Origin: Oehlia diaphana
Lineage: Eukaryota > Glomeromycota > Glomeromycetes > Glomerales > Glomeraceae
Length of the DNA stretch: 64,000 nucleotides
Direction of reading: 5' to 3'
Assembly: GCA_003833135.1 (NCBI GenBank)
Contig: QZLH01000082.1
Span: 52,676-116,675, forward strand
Shown here: piece by piece, positions 12,415 to 23,100 of the stretch
How the letters are laid out: each line of letters opens with the position of its first letter
Numbering within the stretch: the first letter of the stretch is position 1
Program-made: the position numbers and the translations under genes
The notes under the pieces: model-generated
What the model was told of the DNA's origin: nothing
Database searches by the model: none
Seen by the model: only the letters and a program-made list of their open reading frames with translations

Positions 12415-13330
12415 CTACCTCCGAAATGGTCGAAATGGTCGAAATAATTTCGACTTGGGCCCCTCCAAAAGTCGAAATGGTCGAAATTGCGTCAAAGTCA
12501 TGTGANNNNNNNNNNNNNNNNNNNNNNNNNNNNNNNNNNNNNNNNNNNNNNNNNNNNNNNNNNNNNNNNNNNNNNNNNNNNNNNNNNNNNNNNNNNNNNN
12601 NNNNNNNNNNNNNNNNNNNNNNNNNNNNNNNNNNNNNNNNNNNNNNNNNNNNNNNNNNNNNNNNNNNNNNNNNNNNNNNNNNNNNNNNNNNNNNNNNNNN
12701 NNNNNNNNNNNNNNNNNNNNNNNNNNNNNNNNNNNNNNNNNNNNNNNNNNNNNNNNNNNNNNNNNNNNNNNNNNNNNNNNNNNNNNNNNNNNNNNNNNNN
12801 NNNNNNNNNNNNNNNNNNNNNNNNNNNNNNNNNNNNNNNNNNNNNNNNNNNNNNNNNNNNNNNNNNNNNNNNNNNNNNNNNNNNNNNNNNNNNNNNNNNN
12901 NNNNNNNNNNNNNNNNNNNNNNNNNNNNNNNNNNNNNNNNNNNNNNNNNNNNNNNNNNNNNNNNNNNNNNNNNNNNNNNNNNNNNNNNNNNNNNNNNNNN
13001 NNNNNNNNNNNNNNNNNNNNNNNNNNNNNNNNNNNNNNNNNNNNNNNNNNNNNNNNNNNNNNNNNNNNNNNNNNNNNNNNNNNNNNNNNNNNNNNNNNNN
13101 NNNNNNNNNNNNNNNNNNNNNNNNNNNNNNNNNNNNNNNNNNNNNNNNNNNNNNNNNNNNNNNNNNNNNNNNNNNNNNNNNNNNNNNNNNNNNNNNNNNN
13201 NNNNNNNNNNNNNNNNNNNNNNACATGACTATGATGTAATTTCGACCATTTCGACTTTAATTTCGACTTTTGAGCTTCCCAAGTCGAAATATTTCTACTT
13301 TTGGTCTTTAATTTTGACTTCATATATAGT
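12415..13330. mobile_element. Inverted-repeat element built of GTCGAAATGG motifs, interior unsequenced
   Basis: The left flank (12420-12505) and right flank (13223-13320) are inverted copies. Both contain ATTTCGACTTGGG..., a short variable stretch, AAAAGTCGAAAT..., GGTCGAAATT and then AGTCATGT next to the gap, read inward. The core motif GTCGAAAT is itself repeated several times per arm. Open frames through this stretch are artefacts of N bases. The element is probably a terminal-inverted-repeat transposon or a large hairpin. Its interior is unknown. Confidence 0.65.
12506..13222. other. Assembly gap (717 N)
   Basis: A continuous run of N lies exactly between the two inner ends of an inverted repeat. 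Assembly probably failed on the hairpin or on a multi-copy interior. The gap length may be an estimate. Confidence 0.99.
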
Positions 13331-14764
13331 GATGCATGCAGACAACCAGATATCATCACGTGACACTATTTGACATAGTCCTTTAAAAACATATATAGTC
13401 CTTTGCTTCACTCTGGACAAAAAAAGTAAAAAAATATTATAAAGTTAGTTTATTAAAAAAAAGAAAAACTTTACAAAAATCAAAAATATTTGTTGATTTG
13501 ATGAAAAAAATTAACTAAGAAATAATATATCAAATAGATCTTACAGTAATTAAAGTAATTAATACATAATTTAAATTCATTAAAATATTATTATTTATAT
13601 TTAGAGTTATTTATTTATTGAAAGATTTTTTTTGAATAATTTTGCTTTCTAAATAAATTTTTTTTATAAATTATAAAAAAAAAATTAAAAAACAGCTCTA
13701 AGTTGTATCTAATATAAAATAATTAAACTTGCAAAAATTCTTAACTTATTTGAAGTAGAAACTAGTTGAAAAGTTGATAGGAAAGTTGATGGAAAGTTTA
13801 AAAATCCTGCCTATTACTAAGATATATTACTGGTAGAAATTTTACTTTCATATGAAATTTTACTTTAGAATTTGCTTAAATTCTATTAGTTAATTAATTA
13901 AAATGAAGAAAAAAATTATAATAATATACTGTAATATAAAATTTCTTTTTATAGTAGGATTTTTAAAGAATTTTATATATAAACCTTACCTTAAATCATA
14001 GAGTGATCTATTTTAATAGTAGGCAAGGTCTGAAGTTTAATAGGAAGTTTATGAAAAAAAAAATTTTTAACGCCATTTTTTTGTTAGAATAATTTTTTAA
14101 TATCTATCATGTGATCATATAGTACAAGTGGAGTTATTTTTGCAAATCTTAATTTACCTAATATTATTAAATTATTATCAAATTTCTTAATTTAGGTGAA
14201 TTTTGTTAATTTTGTAGATAGGTATGTTAACAATAATTACATATATATTTAAAGTAAAATGAAAGACTATATATTTATATTATAAAAAATAATTAATTAT
14301 ATAAGTTTTTCTGTTCTTTTACATATCATTATTCAATAAATAAGTTTTATTTATATTTAATTAAATTTTACAATAAATTTTATAAGTTGCTTATTTTTAA
14401 ATATTATATAAATACAATATTATTTATTTTTAAAATTTGCTTATTTTTAGTAAAATATGATTATATAGTAATATTTTAATATTAATTTTTAATTAGTTAA
14501 AAAATTTTTTATAATCAATTATATTAAAATTTAATTTTTATGAATATTTTAGAATTTAATGATCAGACTTAAATCAATAAACTTTTTTTATTTTATAGAA
14601 TCTATTAATATTTAATAATTACAATTTTTTAAAAATAATTGAATTATTGAAAATAAGATAATTGCAAAAAACTAATTTGAATTTTATAAAATTTGATTAA
14701 ATTTGCTTTACTTTTTCTTTAGTTAAATAGGATCCTGAATATCTTTAAAACAGGTTATAATCAC
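13331..14764. other. AT-rich repeat-derived sequence with interspersed-repeat copy 2 at about 13790-14040
   Basis: The segment 13790-14040 (GGTAGAAATTTTACTTTCAT, then ATTCTATTAGTTAATTAATT and TATAGTAGG) matches 61335-61480 closely and 8880-9110 more loosely. Nothing else in this interval is recognisable. Confidence 0.5.
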
Positions 14765-15005
14765 ACTTTTGGCAAATTAGCTTATTTTTAAAGACTCAAA
14801 AAATCATTTTTTGAAAATATCTCAGCATCCAGTAATCCAATTTTGATGAACTTTTTTTAAATTGTAGAGCTAAATGAGAACTAGCTAAATGAGAACTACA
14901 AAATAAAAAAAAGTTCATCAAAATTGGACTACTAGATATTGAGATATTTACAAAAAACAATTTTTTGAGTTTTAGCAAAAAGGGGTATTTTTGGCCAAAA
15001 GTCTA
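14765..15005. mobile_element. Fold-back element, copy 2 of 3
   Basis: The arms read ATCATTTTTTGAAAATATCT...CCAATTTTGATGAACTT and, inverted, AAGTTCATCAAAATTGGACT...AGATATTTACAAAAAACAAT. A small loop contains a tandem duplication of GCTAAATGAGAACTA. The outer ends are CACTTTTGGCAAATTAGC and TTTTGGCCAAAAGTC, matching copy 1. Confidence 0.75.
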
Positions 15006-15131
15006 TTATTACCTCTATATTAGATATCTGAGATTCTAATTAAATTATAATCAGAGTTAGCAATTGCAATTCAGTATCAGTTCAGATTGTAACATCAATA
15101 TGATTTAGATAACCTATTAACCTAAAACTAT
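15006..15131. other. Short spacer, nothing recognised
   Basis: AT-rich spacer between the fold-back element and the satellite array. Confidence 0.4.
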
Positions 15132-15545
15132 TAATTTTATATAATAAAAGTAAGTTGTGGTATTATGATTCACTTTTTATATTGATTTTATATAATAAAA
15201 GTGAGTTGTGATATTGGAATTCACTTTTTTATATTGATTTTATACAATAAAAGTGAGTTGTGATATTGGAATTCACTTTTTTATATTGATTTTATATAAT
15301 AAAAGTAAGTTGCGATATAGAATTCACTTTTTTATATTAGTTCTATATATAAAAAGTGAGTTGCAATATCAGAATTCATTTTTTTTTATATTAATTCTAT
15401 ATATAAAAGTGAATTGTAATATCAGAATTCACTTTTTTATATTAATTCTATATATAAAAAATAACTATATAAAAAAAAGTTAGTTGCAATATTGTGATTT
15501 ATCTTTTTATATGATGATTTTAATATAAAAAAGTAAATCGCAATA
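15132..15545. repeat. Tandem satellite, about 52-bp unit, 8 copies
   Basis: The anchor GTGAGTTG or a one- or two-base variant occurs near 15150, 15201, 15253, 15305, 15356, 15409, 15479 and 15533. Spacing is 51-54 bases apart from one 70-base step. Each unit contains a near-palindromic TTTTATATAATAAAA and a GAATTCACTTTT segment. A 76-codon frame across it is repeat-driven and is not treated as a gene. Confidence 0.85.
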
Positions 15546-15582
15546 TTTTGAAAAAAAATATTTTAACCCAATTTTTTTTTAC

Positions 15583-16660
15583 TACAATTAACTTCCTTTA
15601 TAATTACTTTCATTATAATCACATTTTACTATATGGGCGCTTTGCAGTAGAAAGGGATGAAACTACTAAAAAAATTCAAATTTTCTTTTATATACTAAAA
15701 ATATTTTAAATGCTATAATTTGTTCAAATTTTATATTAACTTATTTTTTATTTTTTTTAGTAGTTTCATCCCTTTCTACTGCAAAATGCCTATATAGTCA
15801 TACCAAGTTGGATATTCAAAATATTTTATTATTAAAATTTATCCTATATAATCACAATTCATCTATAGTCACTATCATATCTATTTTCAAAAATCTCATA
15901 TTAAAAAGTACTGTTTATAATCACAGTTATGTAAAGAATATAATAAATTGTTTAGCATCTAATAATTATAGAAAGATGTAATCTACGATTACTGGCTGAT
16001 GAGATATTTAGCGAAATGTCAAAAATTAGCATTTTAATACTTCTTGATTTATATTTACTGTGTCGCTAAACATTTTGCTTAATTTTTTAGCATCTAGTAA
16101 TTGTAAAAAGATAATTAATAGCTCTTTAAAATTGCCTGATCAAGAAAAATCAAATGGTGGTAAAATCATTTTTTTAGGTATGATAGATTGTGACTTATCT
16201 AATAATTTATTATTTTAAGATTTTTTTTGTATAATTTGCGATCTATAGTACTTAGAAAGATGATCTTACTACCATTCATTTCATTTCGATTAGATGATTC
16301 TAAAGAGCTATTAATCATTTATTTACAATTACTAGATATTGAGAAATTAAGCAAAACGTTTAGCAGTGCAGTAAATGTAAATTAAGAAATATTAAAATGC
16401 CAATTTTTAACATTTTGCTAAATATCTCATCAGCTAGTGATCGTAAGAAGATAAAACTACTACCATTCAATTTGTTTTAATGAGATGATTCTAACAAGCT
16501 GTTTTATTTTTCTATAATTACTAGTTGTTGATTTAATAATATATACATATATTTTTTAATAAAGTATAATAAAATATATGTTTTGTATATAGTCACACTT
16601 CTTTATAATCACAGAAAATGGGTTATCCCAAATGTGTGACTATAAAGAGAGTTGACTGTA
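15583..16660. mobile_element. Inverted-repeat element of about 1.08 kb with nested hairpins (pogo/Tc1-like ends, non-autonomous)
   Basis: The left end TACAATTAACTTCCTTTATA and the reverse complement of the right end, TACAGTCAACTCTCTTTATA, match at 16 of 20 positions, and all four differences are transitions. Inside are two mirrored structures. A hairpin at 15636-15790 has arms containing GCAGTAGAAAGGGATGAAAC and its complement. A larger inverted repeat has arms at about 15975-16140 and 16310-16455. No transposase remains. Ends beginning CAGT with a TA flank are common in Tc1/mariner/pogo elements. Confidence 0.65.
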
Positions 16661-17960
16661 TTTAATAAAAATCCTGAAAATTTTAAGGTTTCAGTTCAGA
16701 TCAAGTCAAGTTAAACAGATAATCTGATATAACTTGATCTAACTTGATCTGACTTAATCTGAAAAAAATTTTAGGTTAGGTTTATCAATTAATTTGACTT
16801 GACTCATTTAGAACTCTATTAATCTTGAATAAATTTAGAAATAGATCACTAAAGAAGAATCTCAACTACAAGCAGAATTAAAGCAATAATTTGAATATTA
16901 TATATAAGGTTTGAGTAACAAAAAGCAAGAGGAAAAGTTTTTTGGAAAACTGAAAATAGATAAAAAATAAAAAGACTTTGATAATATGAATAAATTTATA
17001 GTTTTAATTGAAATTCATTTTTTATTAAAAAGATTTATATACTAACAGGATGATTGTATAAGCTTAGCTAGTTATAGGCAGGGTAAATGTAATACTATAA
17101 TGGTTACTTTGTATTCAAAATATTTTTTTTTTATTTTTATAATGTTTACTTTAGCTTTTTTTTATTACTTTTTTTTTAGCTTTGGATTTTATGTTGTGGT
17201 TACAATAAGTCTTTTGAGTACTTATAGATGTAAACTAAAGGGAGAAATTCTTTCTAAGAAAGGGTTGTTTCAAATAATGCTTACTTTTTTAACCAGAGTT
17301 TTCAACTGACAGTGCACTCATAGGATCTTAAACTCTTGATTGATGATAAGAGGTTTAATGCTTAATAAATTAGATTAGAATTTACTAGTTTTTTTGTATA
17401 TGAATAACTGGGTTTATGTTTATTTTTTCCAAATAAAAACCTAATATTAGTAAAGTTTAATGCTATTTTTTTTTTAATTTAATGTAAAAAAATTTTTACT
17501 ATTATTAATACGTAGAAAATCCTAGTGGTTTTTTTTAATATTAAATATTTTTTTTTTAATAATATTTATTTAATAGAATGGATTTTTGGAAATTCCTATT
17601 GTATTTATAATTTTTTACTAAAAAAATTACTTGATGTAAGGATTTCATAAATCAACCAGGTGAATAATATTAAGAACTCCACCTTCACGTATAAGCACCT
17701 CAGTCGATATTAATTTAAAAATTATAAATTTTGTACCTTTAAATTCGTCAAATTCAATTAACTAAATTTTATTTTTTTATAACCATTAGATCACGAGATA
17801 TATTCAAATACGGTAATATTTAGTTTTTACTTATAAAAAAAAAAGTTCAAATTGACAAATAATTTTATTAGTTTTCATTAAGAAAAGTAGCAAATTAATC
17901 AAAATAAGAACAATAAACTATATTAAATATTTCTCTCGATATAATAAATATTGAAGGTCC
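16661..17960. other. Intergenic, downstream of the aldolase gene
   Basis: AT-rich, with a short run of AACTTGATCTGA-like repeats at about 16690-16760. A 69-codon T-rich frame at 17100-17309 is very hydrophobic, but its composition simply follows the base bias, so I do not call it. The 3' region of the aldolase gene lies here. Confidence 0.45.
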
Positions 17961-17966
17961 TTATGA

Positions 17967-19146
17967 TCACAAACGATCAACGTTTCCTAAATCACGACAA
18001 GCTTCTTGAACACGTTTAGTCATAGTTTTTTCAGCTTCGCGAATAAAAACACGAGGATCATAATATTTTTTGTTTGGCTTATCTTCACCTTCAGGATTGC
18101 CAACTTGAGATTGGAGATAACCTTTTTTACCCTCATAATAATTTTTAATACCTTCCCAATAAGCCCATTGAGTATCAGTATCAACATTCATTTTGATAAC
18201 ACCATAACTAACAGCTTCTTTAATTTCATCTTTAACAGAACCGCTACCACCATGAAAAACAAACCAAATAGGTTTATCGGATTTACTGCCGAGTTGTTTT
18301 TTAACATACTCTTGATGCTTTTTAAGTAAATGAGGAGAAAGTTTAACATTTCCAGGCTTATAAACTCCATGAACATTACCAAATGCAGCAGCAATAGTAA
18401 ACATATCAGAAACTTGACTCAATTCACGATAAACATCCCAAATGTCTTCAGGTTGTGTATACAATGATGCATTATCAACTCCCGTATTATCAACACCATC
18501 TTCTTCTCCTCCTGTAATACCAATTTCCATTTCTAATAATAAATTGATTTTTGACATACGTTCAAGATATTTTTTACAGGTTGCGATATTTTCATCTTTC
18601 GGCTCTTCCGAAAGATCCAACATATGCGAACTGAAAAGTGGTTCTCCATGTTTTTTAAAATATTCTTCATCGGCTTCTAGCATTCCGTCAAACCAAGGTA
18701 AAAGTTTCTTGGCACAATGATCAGAATGCAGGATAACTGGGCTATGATCGTAGCAAAAAAAAAAAAATAGATACATAAATAAGAAAATAAAATAAAATAA
18801 AATTATTTCATAAAAGAAATTAGAATTTTTTACTAACTTACATCCCATACTCTTTTGCGACAAGTCTAACGTGATGGGCAGCGGCAACAGCTCCGATAAT
18901 ACTAGCTCGTTGTCCGTCGTTACTTAAACCTTTACCAGCATAATAAGCCGAACCACCTTGAGAAAGTTGGATAATGAGTGGTGCTTTGATATCACGAGCA
19001 GCTTCCAAAGCTGCATTAACTGTTGAAGAAGAAGTACAATTCACTGCTGGAATAGCAAAACCTTTATCGCTAGCGTAATTTAACAATTTACGAACATTTT
19101 CTCCAGTGATAACACCAGTTGGAATGCCAAGTTCTTTACAAGCCAT
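17967..19146 (-). CDS. FBA1: Class II (zinc) fructose-bisphosphate aldolase, 2 exons, 359 aa
   Basis: Exons at 19146-18842 and 18741-17967 join across a GTAAGT...CATAG intron, with Ile102 split by the junction. They give 359 residues, the same length as the yeast enzyme. The enzyme cleaves fructose 1,6-bisphosphate to dihydroxyacetone phosphate and glyceraldehyde 3-phosphate in cytosolic glycolysis, and works in reverse in gluconeogenesis. Class II signature residues are all visible. HSDHC has the catalytic Asp109 and zinc ligand His110. E174 and E181/E182 lie in MEIGITGGEEDGVDN, His226 is in NVHGVYKPGN, His265 in FHGGSGS, and the phosphate-binding segment is NVDTDTQ. I chose the ATG at 19146 (MACKELGIPTGV) because it aligns with the usual family start and only poly-T lies upstream. 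Nothing about the gene looks damaged. CLASP lies upstream on the same strand, about 1 kb away. Confidence 0.95.
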
Positions 19147-20187
19147 TATTAAAGTATTCACAAAAAAAAAAAAAATGGTTTTGTAAACGTAACTAAGGAT
19201 TTCCGTATTTTATAGTTAATTAGTTAATTAAATTCTCACGCCATTCATAATCTGATGTGATTAAAGATAAAAAATTTTTTCTTCACTAAAAATTTCGTCG
19301 CACAATCGATAATGATGAATTCAATTTTATCCAAAATGATGTGCATTATCACATGATTCTCTAATTTCACTTTACACAAACGCAAAGACAAATTTATCCT
19401 GAACCGGGGCTTCTTATACAATCACGTGCTATTTTCTTATACGATCTGTATGTATCATTCTTGGACCATCACTCCATCAGATGCTATTTTCTTGTACTTG
19501 TCCCGCCGGGTTAAAATACGCGATAATTGATAATGTGATAAACAAAAAAGAAATATTTTGAAAATAACGTTAAAATCAAATTTTTTTCTCTTATCTGTTA
19601 ATATTTATTGTTTTGAAATAAAATATTAAAAAAAAAAAATAAGTACTTGTTACTACTGTATTATTTTTTCATTAAGTATTATAAGTCTATTTATTAATAA
19701 TGTCTTGCAAAAAAATTCTTTTGTGTCTATACTCTATACCCTTGTAAAAAAAAAAATCATGAAATAAACAACGCGTTAATTCAGATCAAGAAAAGAAAGA
19801 ATGTTTGTCATACATAATCATGCAGGCATATCATATCTGAAGTCACGGTTAGAAAATAAAAAATTTAGATAAATTGAATCCTGTACTATCTAAGGCATTT
19901 TCAAATAATCTGAGATGATGTAATTTTTATCTAATAAACCTTTTTTTTTAATTTTTTTTGAATAAATATTGAATAACTTAGCTATGTGATTATATCTATT
20001 AAAAATAAAATGATTGAAATATTACAAATACATATTCTCGCTTTTTTAAACAATAATTTAACTAAACTTTTTTAAATAAATTAATATATATAAATAGTTT
20101 GGGCTAACTAAGAATTTTTTGTTTTTGGTTTTTTTTTAAGTTAAAAAAGGGTAATTTTATTCATTTTAATAATTATAATTATACTAA
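19147..20187. promoter_or_regulatory. Upstream region of the aldolase gene and downstream of CLASP
   Basis: About 1 kb between two minus-strand genes. A long T-run on the coding strand (A-run at 19162-19174) lies directly before the aldolase start, and a CACGTG E-box-like site is near 19424. Both are only suggestive. No gene is present. Confidence 0.35.
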
Positions 20188-23100
20188 TTATACTCGGATT
20201 CCTCGTCCAGGTGATGACGTGGTTCTTTGCTGTTTTCGACTTTTATCAAAATAATAATTTAGAAGGTTTTGTTGAGCTGCGTTTAAACTACCAAGATACT
20301 GGAATAATGTATTATCGTCCCCAATTACTGAATAAATTGCAACAAGTGCATCGACTACCGATTTTCGAATTTCGGGTTTTGGATCGTTGAACCCCTAAAA
20401 CATTTATTGAAAGTAAAATTTGAATATTATGACATGAAAAAAATTCAAGTACAATATACGTCAACTTACTTTGATAGTTAGTGGCACAATACTTCCGACT
20501 TGTCTTTCCAACGATTTTTTATCAAATCTTTTTACCAATTTTGATAAAACTACAAAAGCAGATCCTTTCATGCTTGCCTTTGATCCTAATTGTGGAGAGC
20601 TACTACTCGGTAACGGCGAACTTACGAATGTATTAAAAAATTTTGATTCCATTATATCTATTAATGCGTAAAGTCCGACATTAGCATCTACTATCTGGAT
20701 ATAATTATCTAAAATATCATCGGCCTGTCCGCATACCTGTAGATAAAAAAAAAAAGATTAATAAACAAATATTGCAAATGTTATTTCTATTGTGATTCGT
20801 AGAATAAAAATAATGTACCGCTGGATCAGCCCGACATTCTAATAAGACTCTTAATATATCTCTTTCTTGACTTCTGGTATAATCTGATTGATTATTAATC
20901 AATTGTCCAAGTAAAATTACTGCACCCTCCTTTAATTCATTATTTTGCTATAGAAATTAAAATAAATAAATATCGCAGAAAATTAATTACTAAACAAAAT
21001 AAACAAATGATTACTTAAATACCTGTTCTAAATCACTCAGGAAACCCATTAACGCATTGATTAGCTCGACAAATCTATCTCCACTCTCCCATATATCCTC
21101 CGCCAATTCCTTATTTGATAACGGCGTCTCTTTGGATATTATAATAAGCTTACGAAATAAATGGACGTCAGTATCGTGATCATGTAAGCGAGCTAATAAT
21201 GTCGCAAGCAATAAACGTCTCTCTTGAGCAGCACCAGGAAGTGGTGACCCAGGGTTAAAACCTGCCAAAACAAAATTCATAATGAAAATAAGTCAAATTT
21301 GATAACACAGATTAATTCGTGAATTAAAAAAAAGTCTATACTAACGTTGAGCTCTTCTTAAAGCTCTGTCCCGTGCACCAAATATTGAAGAATTACCACT
21401 ATCCACAGAAGATGCAGGTGATGCAGGTGATGGTACTTCAACTACTGCAGAAATATTGTTTATGGACATATTAGTAGGCGATGATTCTTCTGGAACAGAT
21501 ATAGTATTTTTCGGGGAAATAAGTGATACATCAGTTACTGAAGTTTCTTCTATTATTTCTGAATCTGTATTTTGTAATACTGTCTCTGAAGGTTGTTCCA
21601 TAATCGTCTCTGAAACATTTGACAGTTTTGGTGATGTAGCTAATGTATCGTGTGAATCAATTATTGGAGAAGTGGGTGGTGATGTTCGAAGTGAATCATC
21701 ATCAAGGGACTTGGATTTTTCTTCAATATGCGTCGGTTCTGGAGTTTCAACTTCTTGTATTGGTGCTAATTTTGCATCTACTCCATTATTATCGGTTTTG
21801 AATCGTTCTTCGGGATTCAAATAGAATGGATTTATATTACCACCATTCAATGTATTCGCTAGTTGAGCCCACGTATCTTCGGTAATGAATATACTCGTTG
21901 GTCGACTTATTGTCATGTCAACGAAATTATCCGGGACATTTTCCTAATATGAATTGTTCTTAATAATAAATATTGAATGCGAATAAGACAAAATTGAGTA
22001 ACAATGCTTTACCTCATGTATACTATCTTCCTCTCTATCCAGTTTTTCTACAAGTTCCTTTAGATTTTCTAGCTCGGGATCCTTATCATCAAACTCTTGA
22101 TAATCATGTGGTAATGGTGGTAACGATACAATACGACCTACTGGTTTATTCATTTGGTCTCTTTCTTTAATATTTAATTTCTCAGATTGATTTAAATCAA
22201 ACTCGCTTATAGTATCTTCATCTTCTTCATGGCCTTCACTTGGTCTATCTGTATTTTCAGTCCAATCACTATCTCTTGACCTGCGTCTACCTTTATTTAT
22301 CAATTCAGAACCTCGTTCAGGTGTCTTGCCATTGTCACGATAAATATTTCTTTCATCCCAGTCATTTCTACGTGGGTCCTTCTGCGATGCCTTTAAACTT
22401 CTCTCATCCCACTCATTCTCCTTCGAAATTCTGGGGGATGGCCTCGTATTTTTACCTTCCAAACTTTCCCTAGACTCTTTCGGCCGAAGTCTATTCATTC
22501 TATCGTCCCATTCATGATCTCTCCTTGGAGAAGGTTGAGTTGATTTTTCATCCCAGTCACTTTCTCTTATGTCTCTCGGTAATGATCGAACGCTTCTTTC
22601 TTCCCAATCATTATCTCTTAAATCTCTTTCTCTTCCAGAAGATCGACTACTAACTTCGTCCCAATCGTTCTCTCTCAGATCTCTTTCTCTCGGTATAAGT
22701 CGATCAGCTTTATCATCCCAATCAGTTGATTTTGAGCTTCTAAGTGAACGTTTTCCATTTAATCTTTCATCTGAATCGCTTTGGTTAGAGACCCTAGGGA
22801 AAGGACGTCTATCTCTTCCATCCCATTCTTCTTCGCGTAAATCTCTTAGGAATCGTTGATTCCTACCATCTAATTCATGTTCCCTTAATTCTCTGGGTGC
22901 TCTCCTGTCCTTTTCATCGTATTCGTATTCTCTACGTTTATCTCTTTCACTCCAACTATTTTCCTTATGAGGGGTTTTTTCTCTAAACATTCGACTTCTT
23001 TCATCCTTTGCTGGTCGTCTACCTCTCTCATTCAATTCAAATTCTCTTCGCCTATCTTCATATCTATCATCTTTTTCATATACGTCAGACATATGCCTTT

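Noticed and set aside
12415..13373. Open frames of 240-315 codons through the gap
   Set aside because: They consist almost entirely of undetermined residues from N bases; the real sequence on each side is inverted repeat.
15253..15483. 76-codon frame with repeated LYIKSEL peptides
   Set aside because: It simply translates the 52-bp satellite.
15132..15545. CRISPR-like array
   Set aside because: The repeats are contiguous 52-bp satellite units with no unique spacers, and the genome is eukaryotic.
17100..17309. 69-codon Phe-rich frame with apparent membrane segments
   Set aside because: Composition follows poly-T sequence; no supporting motif.
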